A stretch of DNA of 64,000 nt, from assembly GCA_019510305.1 (NCBI GenBank), contig JAEKKN010000036.1:1-64000 (forward strand), read 5' to 3'. Below are positions 38,602 through 48,030 of the stretch, piece after piece. Made by a program: the position numbers and the translations under genes. The stretch comes from Microbacterium sp. GTDB lineage: Bacteria; Actinomycetota; Actinomycetes; Actinomycetales; Microbacteriaceae. The stretch's first letter is position 1; the number at the start of each line of letters is the position of its first letter. Below the pieces are notes generated by a model, which searched no databases, was not told the DNA's origin, and saw nothing but the letters and a program-made list of their open reading frames with translations.

Positions 38602-40674
38602 GTGGCAGCACGTGCGAACACCCGGACCCCGGTTCTTCGGAGCCCCGCCCAGATCCCCCTGCGCCCGCTCGGCGCCCGTTCTGACGGCGAGGATCTCCGC
38701 ACGACGCGCATCCCGCTCGTGAACGGGACACCCCGCGTGCCGGGCGGCTTCCCACCGAAGGCGTTCGTGGGCGAGGTGGTGCCCTTCAGCGTCGTCGCGT
38801 TCCGCGAGGGGCACGACATCATCGGTGTGCAGCTGCGTCTGACGTCGCCCGACGGCGAGGAGTCCCTGCATCGGCTGCGGCCGCTCGCCGACGGCACCGA
38901 TCGATGGGCGGCCGAGCTGGCCGTCGATGCGCAGGGCGCGTGGACGTTCGCGTTCGAGGCGTTCTCCGACGACTTCGCGACCTGGGCGCACGCGGCCGAG
39001 CTCAAAGTCGCCGCTGGGGTCGACGTCCCCGTCATGGCCGCTCTCGGACGCGAGCTGCTGCTGCGCGCAGCGGCGGAGAAGGATCGTCCCGCCGCGCAGC
39101 GCAAGCTGCTCAAGGCCACGGCCGACTCCCTCGCCGACGGCGTCGGCGACGTGACTCTGGCGGTGTCGACGGATGCCGGGCTGGCGCAGATCTTCCACGA
39201 TCGTCCCCTCACGACGCTGCGCTCCGCCGGGACCCCTCAGTCTCTTCTGGTCGAGCGGGCCGCCGCGGGCGTCGGCGCCTGGTACGAGTTCTTCCCGCGA
39301 TCGGAAGGCGCCAAGCGGCTGAAAGACGGGTCGATCAAGTCGGGAACGTTCCGCACAGCGGCCAAGCGCCTCCCCGGAGTCGCCGCCATGGGGTTCGACG
39401 TCATCTACCTCGTCCCGATCCACCCGATCGGCACCACCAACCGGAAGGGCCGCAACAACACGCTCACCGCGGGGCCCGACGATCCCGGTTCGCCGTATGC
39501 GATCGGCTCCGCAGAGGGCGGCCATGACGCGATCCACCCCGAGCTCGGCACCGCCGCCGACTTCCGCGCCTTCGTCCGCGCCGCACGCACCGAGGGTCTC
39601 GAGGTGGCGCTCGACCTCGCCCTGCAGGCCTCGCCCGACCACCCCTGGGTCGCCGAGCATCCCGAGTGGTTCACGACGCTTCCCGACGGGACGATCGCGT
39701 ACGCCGAGAATCCGCCCAAGAAGTACCAGGACATCTACCCCCTGAACTTCGACAACGACCCCGAGGGCATCTACCAGGAGATGCTCCGCGTCGTGATGCA
39801 CTGGGTGGGGCAGGGCGTCAAGATCTTCCGTGTCGACAATCCGCACACCAAGCCGCTGCAGTTCTGGGAGTGGCTGATCGCCACGGTGAACGCGAGCGAC
39901 CCGGATGTGATCTTCCTCGCCGAGGCTTTCACTCGGCCCGCCGTCATGCAGGCGCTCGCCGCGGTCGGCTTCCAGCAGAGCTACAGCTACTTCACGTGGC
40001 GCAACACCAAGAGCGAACTCGAGGAGTTCCTCACTGCGGTGTCTCACGACACCAGCGACTTCATGCGTCCGAACCTGTTCGTCAACACGCACGACATCCT
40101 CACGGAGTATCTGCAGTTCGGCGGCAGAGCGGCGTACAAGATCCGCGCGTGCATCGCGGCCACCGCTGCGCCCGTGTACGGCGTGTACGCGGGGTACGAG
40201 CTCTTCGAGAACGTGGCGCGGCCCGGGTCCGAGGAGAACATCGACAACGAGAAGTACGAGTACAAGGTGCGTGACTGGGACGCAGCCGAGGCCGCAGGAG
40301 ACTCGCTCGCTCCCCTTCTGCGGCGCCTCAACGGCATCCGCCGTGACCACCCGGCGCTCCACCAGCTGCGCAATCTCTCGACGCACTGGAGCGACGACGA
40401 TGCCGTGCTGGTGTACAGCAAGCACCTCGACGCCGCGTTCACGGGCACGGGTCGCCCCGACACCATCATCGTCGTCGCCAACGTCGACCCGCACTCGGTG
40501 CGCGAGACCACCGTGCACCTCGACACGACCGTGTGGGGCGTGCCGCTCGGGGAGAGCTTCGAGGTCGAAGACCTCGTCACTGGTGCTGTCTGGACTTGGG
40601 CAGACCACAACTACGTGCGCCTGGACTCGTTCTCCGAGCCGGTGCACATCTTGAAGGTGAGGGACCGAGCATGA
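38602..40674 (+). CDS. glgE: Alpha-1,4-glucan:maltose-1-phosphate maltosyltransferase
   Basis: A 690-residue GH13_3 enzyme that adds maltose units from maltose-1-phosphate to alpha-glucan. Diagnostic stretches: VYLVPIHPIGTTNRKGRNN, the nucleophile Asp412 in FRVDNPHTKP, and the acid/base Glu441 in IFLAEAFTRP. The late NTHDILTEYLQFGG segment is also present. GlgE usually works with trehalose synthase and maltokinase, neither of which is in this window. The stop overlaps the glgB start (ATGA), so the chain-extending and branching enzymes are coupled. Confidence 0.95.
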   Translation: MAARANTRTPVLRSPAQIPLRPLGARSDGEDLRTTRIPLVNGTPRVPGGFPPKAFVGEVVPFSVVAFREGHDIIGVQLRLTSPDGEESLHRLRPLADGTDRWAAELAVDAQGAWTFAFEAFSDDFATWAHAAELKVAAGVDVPVMAALGRELLLRAAAEKDRPAAQRKLLKATADSLADGVGDVTLAVSTDAGLAQIFHDRPLTTLRSAGTPQSLLVERAAAGVGAWYEFFPRSEGAKRLKDGSIKSGTFRTAAKRLPGVAAMGFDVIYLVPIHPIGTTNRKGRNNTLTAGPDDPGSPYAIGSAEGGHDAIHPELGTAADFRAFVRAARTEGLEVALDLALQASPDHPWVAEHPEWFTTLPDGTIAYAENPPKKYQDIYPLNFDNDPEGIYQEMLRVVMHWVGQGVKIFRVDNPHTKPLQFWEWLIATVNASDPDVIFLAEAFTRPAVMQALAAVGFQQSYSYFTWRNTKSELEEFLTAVSHDTSDFMRPNLFVNTHDILTEYLQFGGRAAYKIRACIAATAAPVYGVYAGYELFENVARPGSEENIDNEKYEYKVRDWDAAEAAGDSLAPLLRRLNGIRRDHPALHQLRNLSTHWSDDDAVLVYSKHLDAAFTGTGRPDTIIVVANVDPHSVRETTVHLDTTVWGVPLGESFEVEDLVTGAVWTWADHNYVRLDSFSEPVHILKVRDRA

Positions 40675-42875
40675 GCTACGTCGAAGACGTCACGGCATCC
40701 GCAGACTGGGCAGCCGTCGCAGGAGCGTCGCACCATGATCCCCACTCCGTGCTGGGTTCGCACCCGTACCTCGACGCCACCGATCGCACGGTCACTCTGA
40801 TCCGCGCCCGCCGCCCCCTCGCGTCTTCGGTCGCGGCGGTCTTCGCCGACGGCACCCGGCTAGAGCTCGCGCACGTCGCCCACGGCATCTGGGAAGGCCA
40901 GCACGACGGCTCCCCCGTGGCCTATCGTGTGGCCACCGCCTACGGCGAGGACCCGGAGACCATCGTCGGCGATCCGTATCGCCACCTGCCGACGCTCGGC
41001 GAGCTGGATCTCCATCTGATCGCCGAGGGGCGGCACGAGCGGCTGTGGGAGGTCCTGGGATCCCACCCGCGGACCATCGACGGCGACAACGGCGCGGCGT
41101 TCGCCGTGTGGGCCCCTAACGCCACGGCCGTCCGCGTGGTGGGCGAGTTCAACGGCTGGAACGGTGAGTCCCACGCCATGCGTTCGATGGGCGTGAGCGG
41201 CATCTGGGAGCTCTTCGTGCCCGGCGTCGCAGTCGGCGCCCAGTACAAGTACGAGATCCGCACGAGGGCCGGCGACTGGATCTTCAAGGCCGATCCGATG
41301 GCGCAGGAGGCGCAGGTGCCGCCGGCCACAGCCTCGGTCGTCACCGAATCCCGGTACCGGTGGTCGGATGGGGCGTGGATGACGCGTCGCGCCGCAACCC
41401 ATGCCGTCGCTCAGCCCCTCTCGGTCTACGAGGTGCATCTCGGATCGTGGCGTGGCGGGCTGGGCTACCGAGAGGCCGCCGACCCGCTCATCGAGCACGT
41501 CACGAACGCCGGTTTCACCCATGTGGAGTTCATGCCGCTGGCCGAGCATCCGTTCGGCGGCTCATGGGGCTATCAGGTGTCCGGGTACTACGCCGCGACG
41601 AGTCGCTTCGGCTCCCCCGATGACCTGCGCTACCTGATCGACCGGCTGCACCAGGCGGGCATCGGCGTGATCATGGACTGGGTGCCCGGGCACTTCCCCA
41701 AGGACGCCTTCGCGCTTGCGCGCTTCGACGGTCAGCCGCTGTACGAGCATCCGGATCCCCGGCGCGGCGAGCACCAGGACTGGGGCACGCTGATCTTCGA
41801 CTACGGCCGCAACGAGGTGCGCGGCTTCCTCGTCGCGAACGCCCTGTTCTGGATGAGCGAGTTCCACGTCGACGGGCTGCGAGTGGATGCCGTCGCCTCG
41901 ATGCTCTACCTCGACTACTCCCGGAAGGAAGGTCAGTGGGCGCCGAACGTGCACGGCGGCCGTGAGAACCTCGAAGCGATCCGATTCCTGCAAGAGGTCA
42001 ACGCAACGGCGTATCGCCTGCACCCGGGCGTGCTGATGATCGCCGAGGAGTCCACGGCCTTCCCCGGTGTCACGGCTCCGACTGACCACGCCGGTCTCGG
42101 CTTCGGATTCAAGTGGAACATGGGGTGGATGAACGACTCGCTCCAGTACATCGAGCGCGATCCCATGTATCGCGCACACCACGAAGGCGAGATGACGTTC
42201 TCGTTCGTCTACGCGTTCGGCGAGAACTACATGCTGCCGATCAGCCACGACGAGGTCGTGCACGGCAAGGGCAGCCTGCTCGCGAAGATGCCGGGAGACC
42301 ACTGGCACAAGCTCGCGAACATGCGAGCCTACCTCGGCTACATGTGGGGGCACCCCGGCAAGAAGCTGCTGTTCATGGGGCAGGAGTTCGGACAGCTCGC
42401 GGAATGGTCCGAGTCCCGCGAGCTGGACTGGTGGCTGCTCGACCAGCCGTCGCACGCGCAGTTGCAGGGCTTTGTCGGCGCTCTCAACCGCACGTATCGC
42501 GCACAGTCTCCGCTATGGGAGCGTGACAACGACGGCTCGTCGTTCTCACGCATCGGCGCGCCCACGTGGGACCCGACGGTGGTCGCATTCGAACGACGCG
42601 ACAGCCACGGCGGACGCCTCGTCGTGGTGAGCAACTTCGCGGGCGTGGAGCGCGGTGGCTACCGTCTCGAGCTTCCCCGTGAGGGGGTCTGGAACGAGAT
42701 CCTCAACACGGATGCCGCCGACTTCGGCGGCCGTGGATCAGGCAACCTGGGGATGGTCGTGGCGACGAGCGACGGAGACGCCGCGCCGACGGCGACGATC
42801 ACACTCCCCGCGCTTTCCACGATCTGGCTGCGCTTCCAGGGCGAGCCGCACGTTCCCACGATCAATCACGGTTGA
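40671..42875 (+). CDS. glgB: 1,4-alpha-glucan branching enzyme
   Basis: A 734-residue branching enzyme that makes alpha-1,6 links. N-terminal beta-sandwich modules include HHDPHSVLGSHP and the second CBM48 (FAVWAPNATAVRVVGEFNGW). In the GH13 barrel, region I is VIMDWVPGHFPKDAFALA, region II is GLRVDAVASML with nucleophile Asp406, region III is MIAEESTAFPG with Glu459, and region IV is LPISHDEVVHGKGSL. The order and length match bacterial GlgB. ATG 40671 overlaps the glgE stop. Confidence 0.97.
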   Translation: MSYVEDVTASADWAAVAGASHHDPHSVLGSHPYLDATDRTVTLIRARRPLASSVAAVFADGTRLELAHVAHGIWEGQHDGSPVAYRVATAYGEDPETIVGDPYRHLPTLGELDLHLIAEGRHERLWEVLGSHPRTIDGDNGAAFAVWAPNATAVRVVGEFNGWNGESHAMRSMGVSGIWELFVPGVAVGAQYKYEIRTRAGDWIFKADPMAQEAQVPPATASVVTESRYRWSDGAWMTRRAATHAVAQPLSVYEVHLGSWRGGLGYREAADPLIEHVTNAGFTHVEFMPLAEHPFGGSWGYQVSGYYAATSRFGSPDDLRYLIDRLHQAGIGVIMDWVPGHFPKDAFALARFDGQPLYEHPDPRRGEHQDWGTLIFDYGRNEVRGFLVANALFWMSEFHVDGLRVDAVASMLYLDYSRKEGQWAPNVHGGRENLEAIRFLQEVNATAYRLHPGVLMIAEESTAFPGVTAPTDHAGLGFGFKWNMGWMNDSLQYIERDPMYRAHHEGEMTFSFVYAFGENYMLPISHDEVVHGKGSLLAKMPGDHWHKLANMRAYLGYMWGHPGKKLLFMGQEFGQLAEWSESRELDWWLLDQPSHAQLQGFVGALNRTYRAQSPLWERDNDGSSFSRIGAPTWDPTVVAFERRDSHGGRLVVVSNFAGVERGGYRLELPREGVWNEILNTDAADFGGRGSGNLGMVVATSDGDAAPTATITLPALSTIWLRFQGEPHVPTINHG

Positions 42876-42880
42876 CGCGT

Positions 42881-42920
42881 CACCGGCTCATCGACCTGTT
42901 CCCGGGTGGATGAGCCGGTG
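42881..42920. terminator. Bidirectional hairpin between glgB and the thioredoxin-TPR gene
   Basis: A 12-bp perfect stem (42881-42892 with 42909-42920) and a 16-nt loop in the 50-bp gap between convergent genes. Confidence 0.65.
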
Positions 42921-42925
42921 AGATG

Positions 42926-43855
42926 TCAGAACAGCAGCGAGGTGAGTCGGTTGCGAGCGGCCGCGACGCGCGGGTCGGACGCGCCGATCAGACCGAAAAG
43001 TTCGACAAGGCGCTCGCGCACCGGGGCGCGCTCGTCGGCAGGCAGCTGAGCGAACAGATCGAGCAGACGTCCGAATGCGTCGTCGACATGCCCGCCGGCG
43101 AGATCGAGATCGGCGACGTCGAACTGCGCCTGTACGTCAAGGGGTGCCGCAGCTGCGGCGGCGCGGGCGCTCTGCAGGTCGAGCGACTGCACGCGAGCGA
43201 GCAGACGCACCTGCCCGAGACCGGCTGCGGCCTCTTCATCGCGCGGGTTCTCTGCGAGCGCCTTCTCATAGGCCACGATCGCGGCCGGGTAATCGCCCGC
43301 CTCGATCGCCGCGTACGCTTCGGCGTGCAGCGGAGGCAGTTCGGGTTCGGCGGGCCCCTCGACGTCGCGCACGGCGCCGCCGTCGACCGCCAGCGTACCC
43401 GTCACGCCGTTCTCGGCGGCGAGCTGCAGCAGCTTCGCGAACACCTCGCGCACTTGCGCTTCGGGCACGGCGCCGGTGAACATCGGAACCGGCTGCCCGG
43501 CGATCAGCGCGACCACCATCGGGATCGACTGCGCGCGGAAGCCCTGCGCCAGCTGCGGATTCGCATCGACGTCGACCTTGGCGAGCAGGACACGACCCTC
43601 GAGTTCGCGCGTCACCTTCTCGATGATCGGGCTGAGCTGCTTGCAGGGGCCGCACCACTCCGCCCAGAGGTCCACGACCACGGGCACGGTGCGAGAGATC
43701 TCGAGGATCTCGCCGAACGACTCGTCGGTCGCGTCGACCACGACGTCGACGACGCCGGGAGCAGCGGCAGCGCCCTCGGCAGGTGCTGCGGGACGGTTGC
43801 GGAGCGTCGACAGGTCGACGGCTCCACGGAGGGCGGCGGGCGAGATCTGGCTCAT
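42926..43855 (-). CDS. Thioredoxin-TPR co-chaperone-like protein (YbbN/CnoX type)
   Basis: A 309-residue cytoplasmic protein. A thioredoxin domain (about residues 40-150) has the active site LWAEWCGPCKQLSP with both cysteines, then LAKVDVDANPQLAQGF and VVALIAGQPVPMF. The C-terminal half is helical with TPR-like repeats (YAAIEAGDYPAAIVAYEKAL, LARVQSLDLQSARAAA). This is the YbbN/CnoX arrangement, but with an intact CGPC motif that should be redox active. It overlaps the upstream membrane-protein gene by 4 nt (ATGA), so the two are coupled. Confidence 0.92.
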   Translation of the reverse strand: MSQISPAALRGAVDLSTLRNRPAAPAEGAAAAPGVVDVVVDATDESFGEILEISRTVPVVVDLWAEWCGPCKQLSPIIEKVTRELEGRVLLAKVDVDANPQLAQGFRAQSIPMVVALIAGQPVPMFTGAVPEAQVREVFAKLLQLAAENGVTGTLAVDGGAVRDVEGPAEPELPPLHAEAYAAIEAGDYPAAIVAYEKALAENPRDEEAAAGLGQVRLLARVQSLDLQSARAAAAAAPLDVQAQFDVADLDLAGGHVDDAFGRLLDLFAQLPADERAPVRERLVELFGLIGASDPRVAAARNRLTSLLF

Positions 43856-45783
43856 TTGATCACCTCGACGGAGAGTAGGTTCTGACGGGCTGCGAGCAGA
43901 TGGATCTGCTCAGTGGATCCCTGCGCGGGTACGGCGAAGAACAGTTGGAACTCGTATTTCGTCGTGATTCCCTTGGCCGATTCCGTGACCCCTGTGAGCG
44001 CCTTGGCCTCGGGATTGTTCTCGAACCGGATCACGGCCTCCGACGAGGTCGGCGTCACCGTCTCCGCCTCGATCAGCGTGACCGCCACGATCGCGCCGCT
44101 GTCGAGCGTCGTCATCGAGACGGGGGCCGAATCGGAGGGCACGATATCGAACGAGGTCTGCGACGTCGTCGCAGCGTTGTTCGCAGCGAGGTTGTCGACG
44201 ATGGCCTGACGACTGTCGCGTATCGACTTCGCATAGGCGAGCGCCACATCGTCGTAGGAGCCGTAGGACGGGCTCTGCTCGTTCGCATCCACCACGTCGG
44301 CGAACGTCTCGGCCAGCTTGCCGGGCGCGATGCTGAGGAATGCCGAGTCGGCGGGCACCAGTGACGTTCCGAGCCACGGAGCGACGACTTCCGGCACCTT
44401 CGTGTCCGCCAGCATCTCGGCGATGTCCGTGATCTTGTAGTTGGACCAGGGATCCTGCTGAGTCATGGTGAGGATGACGGGCGGTGCGGTCTCGTCACCC
44501 GTGCTCTTGGTCAGCAGCAGCACCGTGCGCGGCCAGCGATCGGTCGCCTCCGGAAGCACCACCTCGACGTCGTCGGTCGGAATCGCGGCGGGGACCGGCG
44601 ACTCGGGGATCGCCGTGCGCAGGGCGTAGTCGGTCGTGCGGGCCGCGAGCGCCGCGCCGTCCAGGCGCGTCTTCGCGAGCTCGATGTCCATCGCCCCGTC
44701 CGCCTTCTCGAGCGTCGACGAGATCTGCTCGATGATGCGCTTGGCCTGGGACTCCGTCACCGCCGGCGGCTTCTGGTTGTCAGGTGCGATCACGGTCGGC
44801 GTCGGAGTCGGCGTGGGCGAAGATGATCCCAGCTGCGGCCACGAGTCCGCCGTGCAGCCGGTGGCGAGAACCGCGGTCACGGCGAGTGCGGGCAGAGCGA
44901 TCACCCAGCGTCGGCGAGAGGGGCGAGCACCGCGCATCTCGGCCTTGGACGGCTTCGTGCTCTCGCCGGCCTCGGACTCGGGAGCTTCGTCCCGCTCGGC
45001 AGCGGCGTCCGGCTTCTCTTCGATCGCCGCGCGATCCGCCGCGGGCAGTTCGGCGACGTCGATCGGCTCCGTGACGGGAAGAGGACCAGGGCCTTTGCGG
45101 CGAGGTCCGCGGCCACGACGCTGGTGGCGGATGCCGAGGACGTACAGGATCAGACCGATGAAGAGAACGACCACACCGCTCGTGACCAGTGGACCGGTCA
45201 GCGGCGTCGAGTTGTCGAGCGGCCACGAGACGCTGATGTCGGTGGGCGCGTCCTTCGTGCCGTCATAGGCGATCAGCATGCTCATCCCGTCCGGCAGCTG
45301 CATGTTGTCGGCGATGAGCGAGTCCTTCTCCGAGAACGAGTCGAGCCACAGGTCGGACCCTGCGGGGTTGCGGGCCGCTGTCGCCTGCTCGGCGCCGTCG
45401 GCGGGCGTCTCGGTCGGCGCCGGCGTCGCGTCGCCGTCACCGGAGTCCGCGTCGGCCGTCGACGCCGACACGAGCTCGACATCGAGCTTGCCGTTCTTCG
45501 CGACGCTGACGTGGTTGTAGTCGGAATCGGCCAGCCAGGCCTCCATGTCAGCGGTGCGCCCGTATGCGGCGAAGATCTCGCCGTCACCGCGGACGAGCAG
45601 GGTCTGCGCGCCGGGGCGCTCGCGCAGCACATCGCCGTCGAGGAGGACGAACGGGGCAGGTTCGTCGACCTTCACCGACACCTGATCGGACGACGGCCCT
45701 AGGAAGATGGTCCGCTGAGCGATGCCCGCACCGATCAGCACCGTGGCCAGCACGAAGGCCGCGACGGCCCATACGAAACGCAC
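43852..45783 (-). CDS. Large membrane protein with an internal lipoprotein-type signal (unknown function)
   Basis: A 643-residue protein I do not recognise. A first helix at about residues 3-22 leads to an extracytoplasmic domain (25-198) containing an acidic Thr/Pro linker. A second helix (199-218) is followed by a basic and acidic cytoplasmic stretch (219-292). A third hydrophobic segment (293-309) ends in the lipobox-like LATGC with Cys310. A Pro/Thr linker and a domain of about 310 residues follow (IIEQISSTLEKADGAM, YKITDIAEMLADTKVPEVVAPWLG). It looks like a membrane protein fused to a lipoprotein. I chose GTG 45783 because GAGGAGA lies 6 nt upstream. Confidence 0.78.
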   Translation of the reverse strand: MRFVWAVAAFVLATVLIGAGIAQRTIFLGPSSDQVSVKVDEPAPFVLLDGDVLRERPGAQTLLVRGDGEIFAAYGRTADMEAWLADSDYNHVSVAKNGKLDVELVSASTADADSGDGDATPAPTETPADGAEQATAARNPAGSDLWLDSFSEKDSLIADNMQLPDGMSMLIAYDGTKDAPTDISVSWPLDNSTPLTGPLVTSGVVVLFIGLILYVLGIRHQRRGRGPRRKGPGPLPVTEPIDVAELPAADRAAIEEKPDAAAERDEAPESEAGESTKPSKAEMRGARPSRRRWVIALPALAVTAVLATGCTADSWPQLGSSSPTPTPTPTVIAPDNQKPPAVTESQAKRIIEQISSTLEKADGAMDIELAKTRLDGAALAARTTDYALRTAIPESPVPAAIPTDDVEVVLPEATDRWPRTVLLLTKSTGDETAPPVILTMTQQDPWSNYKITDIAEMLADTKVPEVVAPWLGTSLVPADSAFLSIAPGKLAETFADVVDANEQSPSYGSYDDVALAYAKSIRDSRQAIVDNLAANNAATTSQTSFDIVPSDSAPVSMTTLDSGAIVAVTLIEAETVTPTSSEAVIRFENNPEAKALTGVTESAKGITTKYEFQLFFAVPAQGSTEQIHLLAARQNLLSVEVIK

Positions 45784-45964
45784 GAAAAGTCTCCTCACGC
45801 ACCCCGACACTCTGCCCGAGGCGCAAACACTCGACATTTCAGACTAGCGAAAGCACCTGTGTGTTGCCCACGAGATGCGCCGGGCGCGTCCTCACGCGGC
45901 ACGTCGGACCGGTCGTCGCGTCGTCGATGGATAGCCTGACAGCATCCGTCTTCCGAGGAGCCCG

Positions 45965-47014
45965 ATGAAGATCCACAACCCGTTCCGCACCGCGCTGGTG
46001 GCGACGCTCGGCGTGGGCCTGGGCGTGCTGCTCATCGGCAGCGTGCAGACGCTGTCCACGATCATGCTCTACATCGGCACCGCGCTCTTCCTCAGCCTGG
46101 GCCTCGATCCGCTCGTCTCGTTCCTCGAACGACGGCGTCTGCCGCGATGGGCGGCCGTCCTCGTCACGATCCTCGCCGTGCTCGGCGTCTTCGCGGGCAT
46201 CGTGCTGATCATCCTGCCGGTACTGATCGATCAGATCTCCGACCTGATCGCTCAGATCACCGCGATCGTGGAGCGCGGCAGAGTGCTCGACGATCTGCGC
46301 GAGTGGCTGACGGTCACCTTCCCGAATCTCGATGTAGACAAGGTCTTCGCCTACGTCGTGGATTGGCTCGAGACCAACCTCAACGACATCGGCCAGGGTG
46401 TGCTCACGGTCAGCGGCGCGGTGCTCAGCGGCCTCTTCGGCACCTTCATCGTGCTCATCCTCACGATCTACCTCACGGCTTCGACGCCGTCGCTCAAGCG
46501 AGCCGTGTACCAGCTGGCGCCTGCATCGAAGCGCGAGCGCTTCATCGATCTGGCCGAGCAGATCACCGACTCGGTCGGCTACTACGTGATGGGCCAGGTC
46601 ACACAGGGCGTGATCAACGGCGTGCTCAGCATGATCTTCCTCTCGATCATCCGCGCGCCGTTCCCGGCCGTGCTCGCGGTCGTGGCCTTCTTCTTCTCGC
46701 TGATCCCGCTGGTGGGAACCCTCACCGGCTCGACGATCATCGTGCTGGCGTGCTTGATCCCCGGGCTCGGCTCCCCCGCGACGGCGATCGCCGCGGGCAT
46801 CTACTACCTGATCTACATGCAGATCGAGGCATACGTCATCTCCCCCCGCATCATGAGCCGTGCCGTGGCAGTCCCGGGCGCGGTCGTCGTCGTCGCCGCC
46901 CTCGCCGGCGGCAGCCTGCTGGGTCTTCTGGGAGCGCTGATCGCGATACCCGTCGCGGCCAGCATCCTGATCATCTATCGCCAGGTTCTGATCCCGCGAA
47001 TGAACGAACGATGA
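45965..47014 (+). CDS. AI-2E family transporter (PF01594-type permease)
   Basis: A 349-residue polytopic membrane protein. Seven or eight hydrophobic segments are visible, starting VATLGVGLGVLLIGSVQTL, with the family's central amphipathic stretch (LIDQISDLIAQITAIVERG) and the conserved late segment ALAGGSLLGLLGALIAIPVAASI. Members export small molecules or ions. The name does not prove autoinducer-2 transport. CGAGGAG lies 7 nt before the ATG, and a TAGCCT box lies near 45932, so it is a leadered gene. It ends 3 bp from the convergent hydrolase stop. Confidence 0.9.
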   Translation: MKIHNPFRTALVATLGVGLGVLLIGSVQTLSTIMLYIGTALFLSLGLDPLVSFLERRRLPRWAAVLVTILAVLGVFAGIVLIILPVLIDQISDLIAQITAIVERGRVLDDLREWLTVTFPNLDVDKVFAYVVDWLETNLNDIGQGVLTVSGAVLSGLFGTFIVLILTIYLTASTPSLKRAVYQLAPASKRERFIDLAEQITDSVGYYVMGQVTQGVINGVLSMIFLSIIRAPFPAVLAVVAFFFSLIPLVGTLTGSTIIVLACLIPGLGSPATAIAAGIYYLIYMQIEAYVISPRIMSRAVAVPGAVVVVAALAGGSLLGLLGALIAIPVAASILIIYRQVLIPRMNER

Positions 47015-47017
47015 GCC

Positions 47018-47737
47018 TCAGGCTGCCGGCCAGTGCGTGGGCAGCGGAAGCGCCGACGGGTTCACTGCAGCGACGACCTCGGTGAGGACCCGCCTCGTCT
47101 GGCTCTCACCCACCCACAGATGCTTTCCGCCTTCGACCGCGATCAGCCTGGCATGCGGGATCGATGCGAACCGGGTCTCGGCCTCGGGCGGACGCAGATA
47201 GTCGTCGAGCTCCGGTACGAGGACGACGACCTCACGGTCCGACTGTGCCCACGCGGCCACCTCGGCCTCGGTTGCGCGGTGCAGCGGAGGCGACAGGAGG
47301 ATGATGCCTTCTATGTCGTGTTCGCGACCGTACTTCAGTGCGAGCTCGGTGCCGAAGGACCAGCCGAGCAGCCACGGGCGAGGAAGCGCGCGCTCGCGCA
47401 CGAACTCCATCGCCGCCGCGACGTCGAACTGCTCGGCCCCACCCCCGTCGAACTCTCCGTCGCTCGTGCCCCGCGGAGAGGACGTGCCGCGGGTGTTGAA
47501 TCTCAGGACTGCGAGGTCCGCCAGCGCCGGAAGACGGGCGGCGGCCTTTCGGAGGATGTGCGAGTCCATGAATCCGCCGGCGGTCGGAAGCGGATGCAGC
47601 GTCACGAGCGTCGCGACGGGGTCCGAATCCACCGGCAACGCCAGCTCGCCGACGAGCGTGAGCCCGTCGGACGTCGACAGCTCGATGTCCTCACGACGGG
47701 CGGGCAGCTCCAGCGGCCCGCGGATCTCGATGCTCAT
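47018..47737 (-). CDS. Alpha/beta hydrolase
   Basis: A 239-residue alpha/beta hydrolase. The pattern VTLHPLPTAGGFMDS, then LRFNTRGTSSPRGTSDG, then the nucleophile elbow GWSFGTELAL, and the histidine in GGKHLWVGE matches small hydrolases of the dienelactone-hydrolase/YqiA-like type. The catalytic acid is probably the Asp in VPELDDYLRPP. The substrate is unknown. ATG 47737 has GGAGGA 5 nt upstream. The upstream stop overlaps it (ATGA), linking it to the zinc-ribbon gene. Confidence 0.87.
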   Translation of the reverse strand: MSIEIRGPLELPARREDIELSTSDGLTLVGELALPVDSDPVATLVTLHPLPTAGGFMDSHILRKAAARLPALADLAVLRFNTRGTSSPRGTSDGEFDGGGAEQFDVAAAMEFVRERALPRPWLLGWSFGTELALKYGREHDIEGIILLSPPLHRATEAEVAAWAQSDREVVVLVPELDDYLRPPEAETRFASIPHARLIAVEGGKHLWVGESQTRRVLTEVVAAVNPSALPLPTHWPAA

Positions 47738-48021
47738 GCAATCCTCCAGCAGTGCGTGTGCCAATGTCGGCGGGCGGCGAGATCAGCGGCGTCGCCGAGC
47801 ACGCCGTCGGCCCGCCAGACGACGAGGTGGGCGGTTCCGGACTCGACCGTGCGCCCGCAACCGGGGCAGATGTAGTCTTTCTGCGCCTGAACGGCCGATA
47901 CCGGCTGCACAGTCCATTCCACGCCACGACGGACTTCGCTGCGCTTCCAGGAGGACAGCAGCCGATCGAGAGAGTCGTCGGGGTCAGGGCGCGACGGACG
48001 GCGCTTGCGCGAGCGGGCCAT
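47734..48021 (-). CDS. Small zinc-ribbon-like protein
   Basis: A 95-residue basic protein. The N-terminus is Arg-rich (ARSRKRRPSRPDPDD). The core has CPGCGRTVESGTAHLVVW, then RRHWHTHCW, giving two CxxC cysteines plus a His/Cys cluster able to bind zinc. It resembles the short actinobacterial proteins sometimes mislabelled ATP/GTP-binding protein. I cannot give a function. It is coupled to the hydrolase downstream. Upstream, 9 bp separate it from the transglycosylase-like gene on the same strand. Confidence 0.8.
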   Translation of the reverse strand: MARSRKRRPSRPDPDDSLDRLLSSWKRSEVRRGVEWTVQPVSAVQAQKDYICPGCGRTVESGTAHLVVWRADGVLGDAADLAARRHWHTHCWRIA

Positions 48022-48030
48022 GACCCGCCA

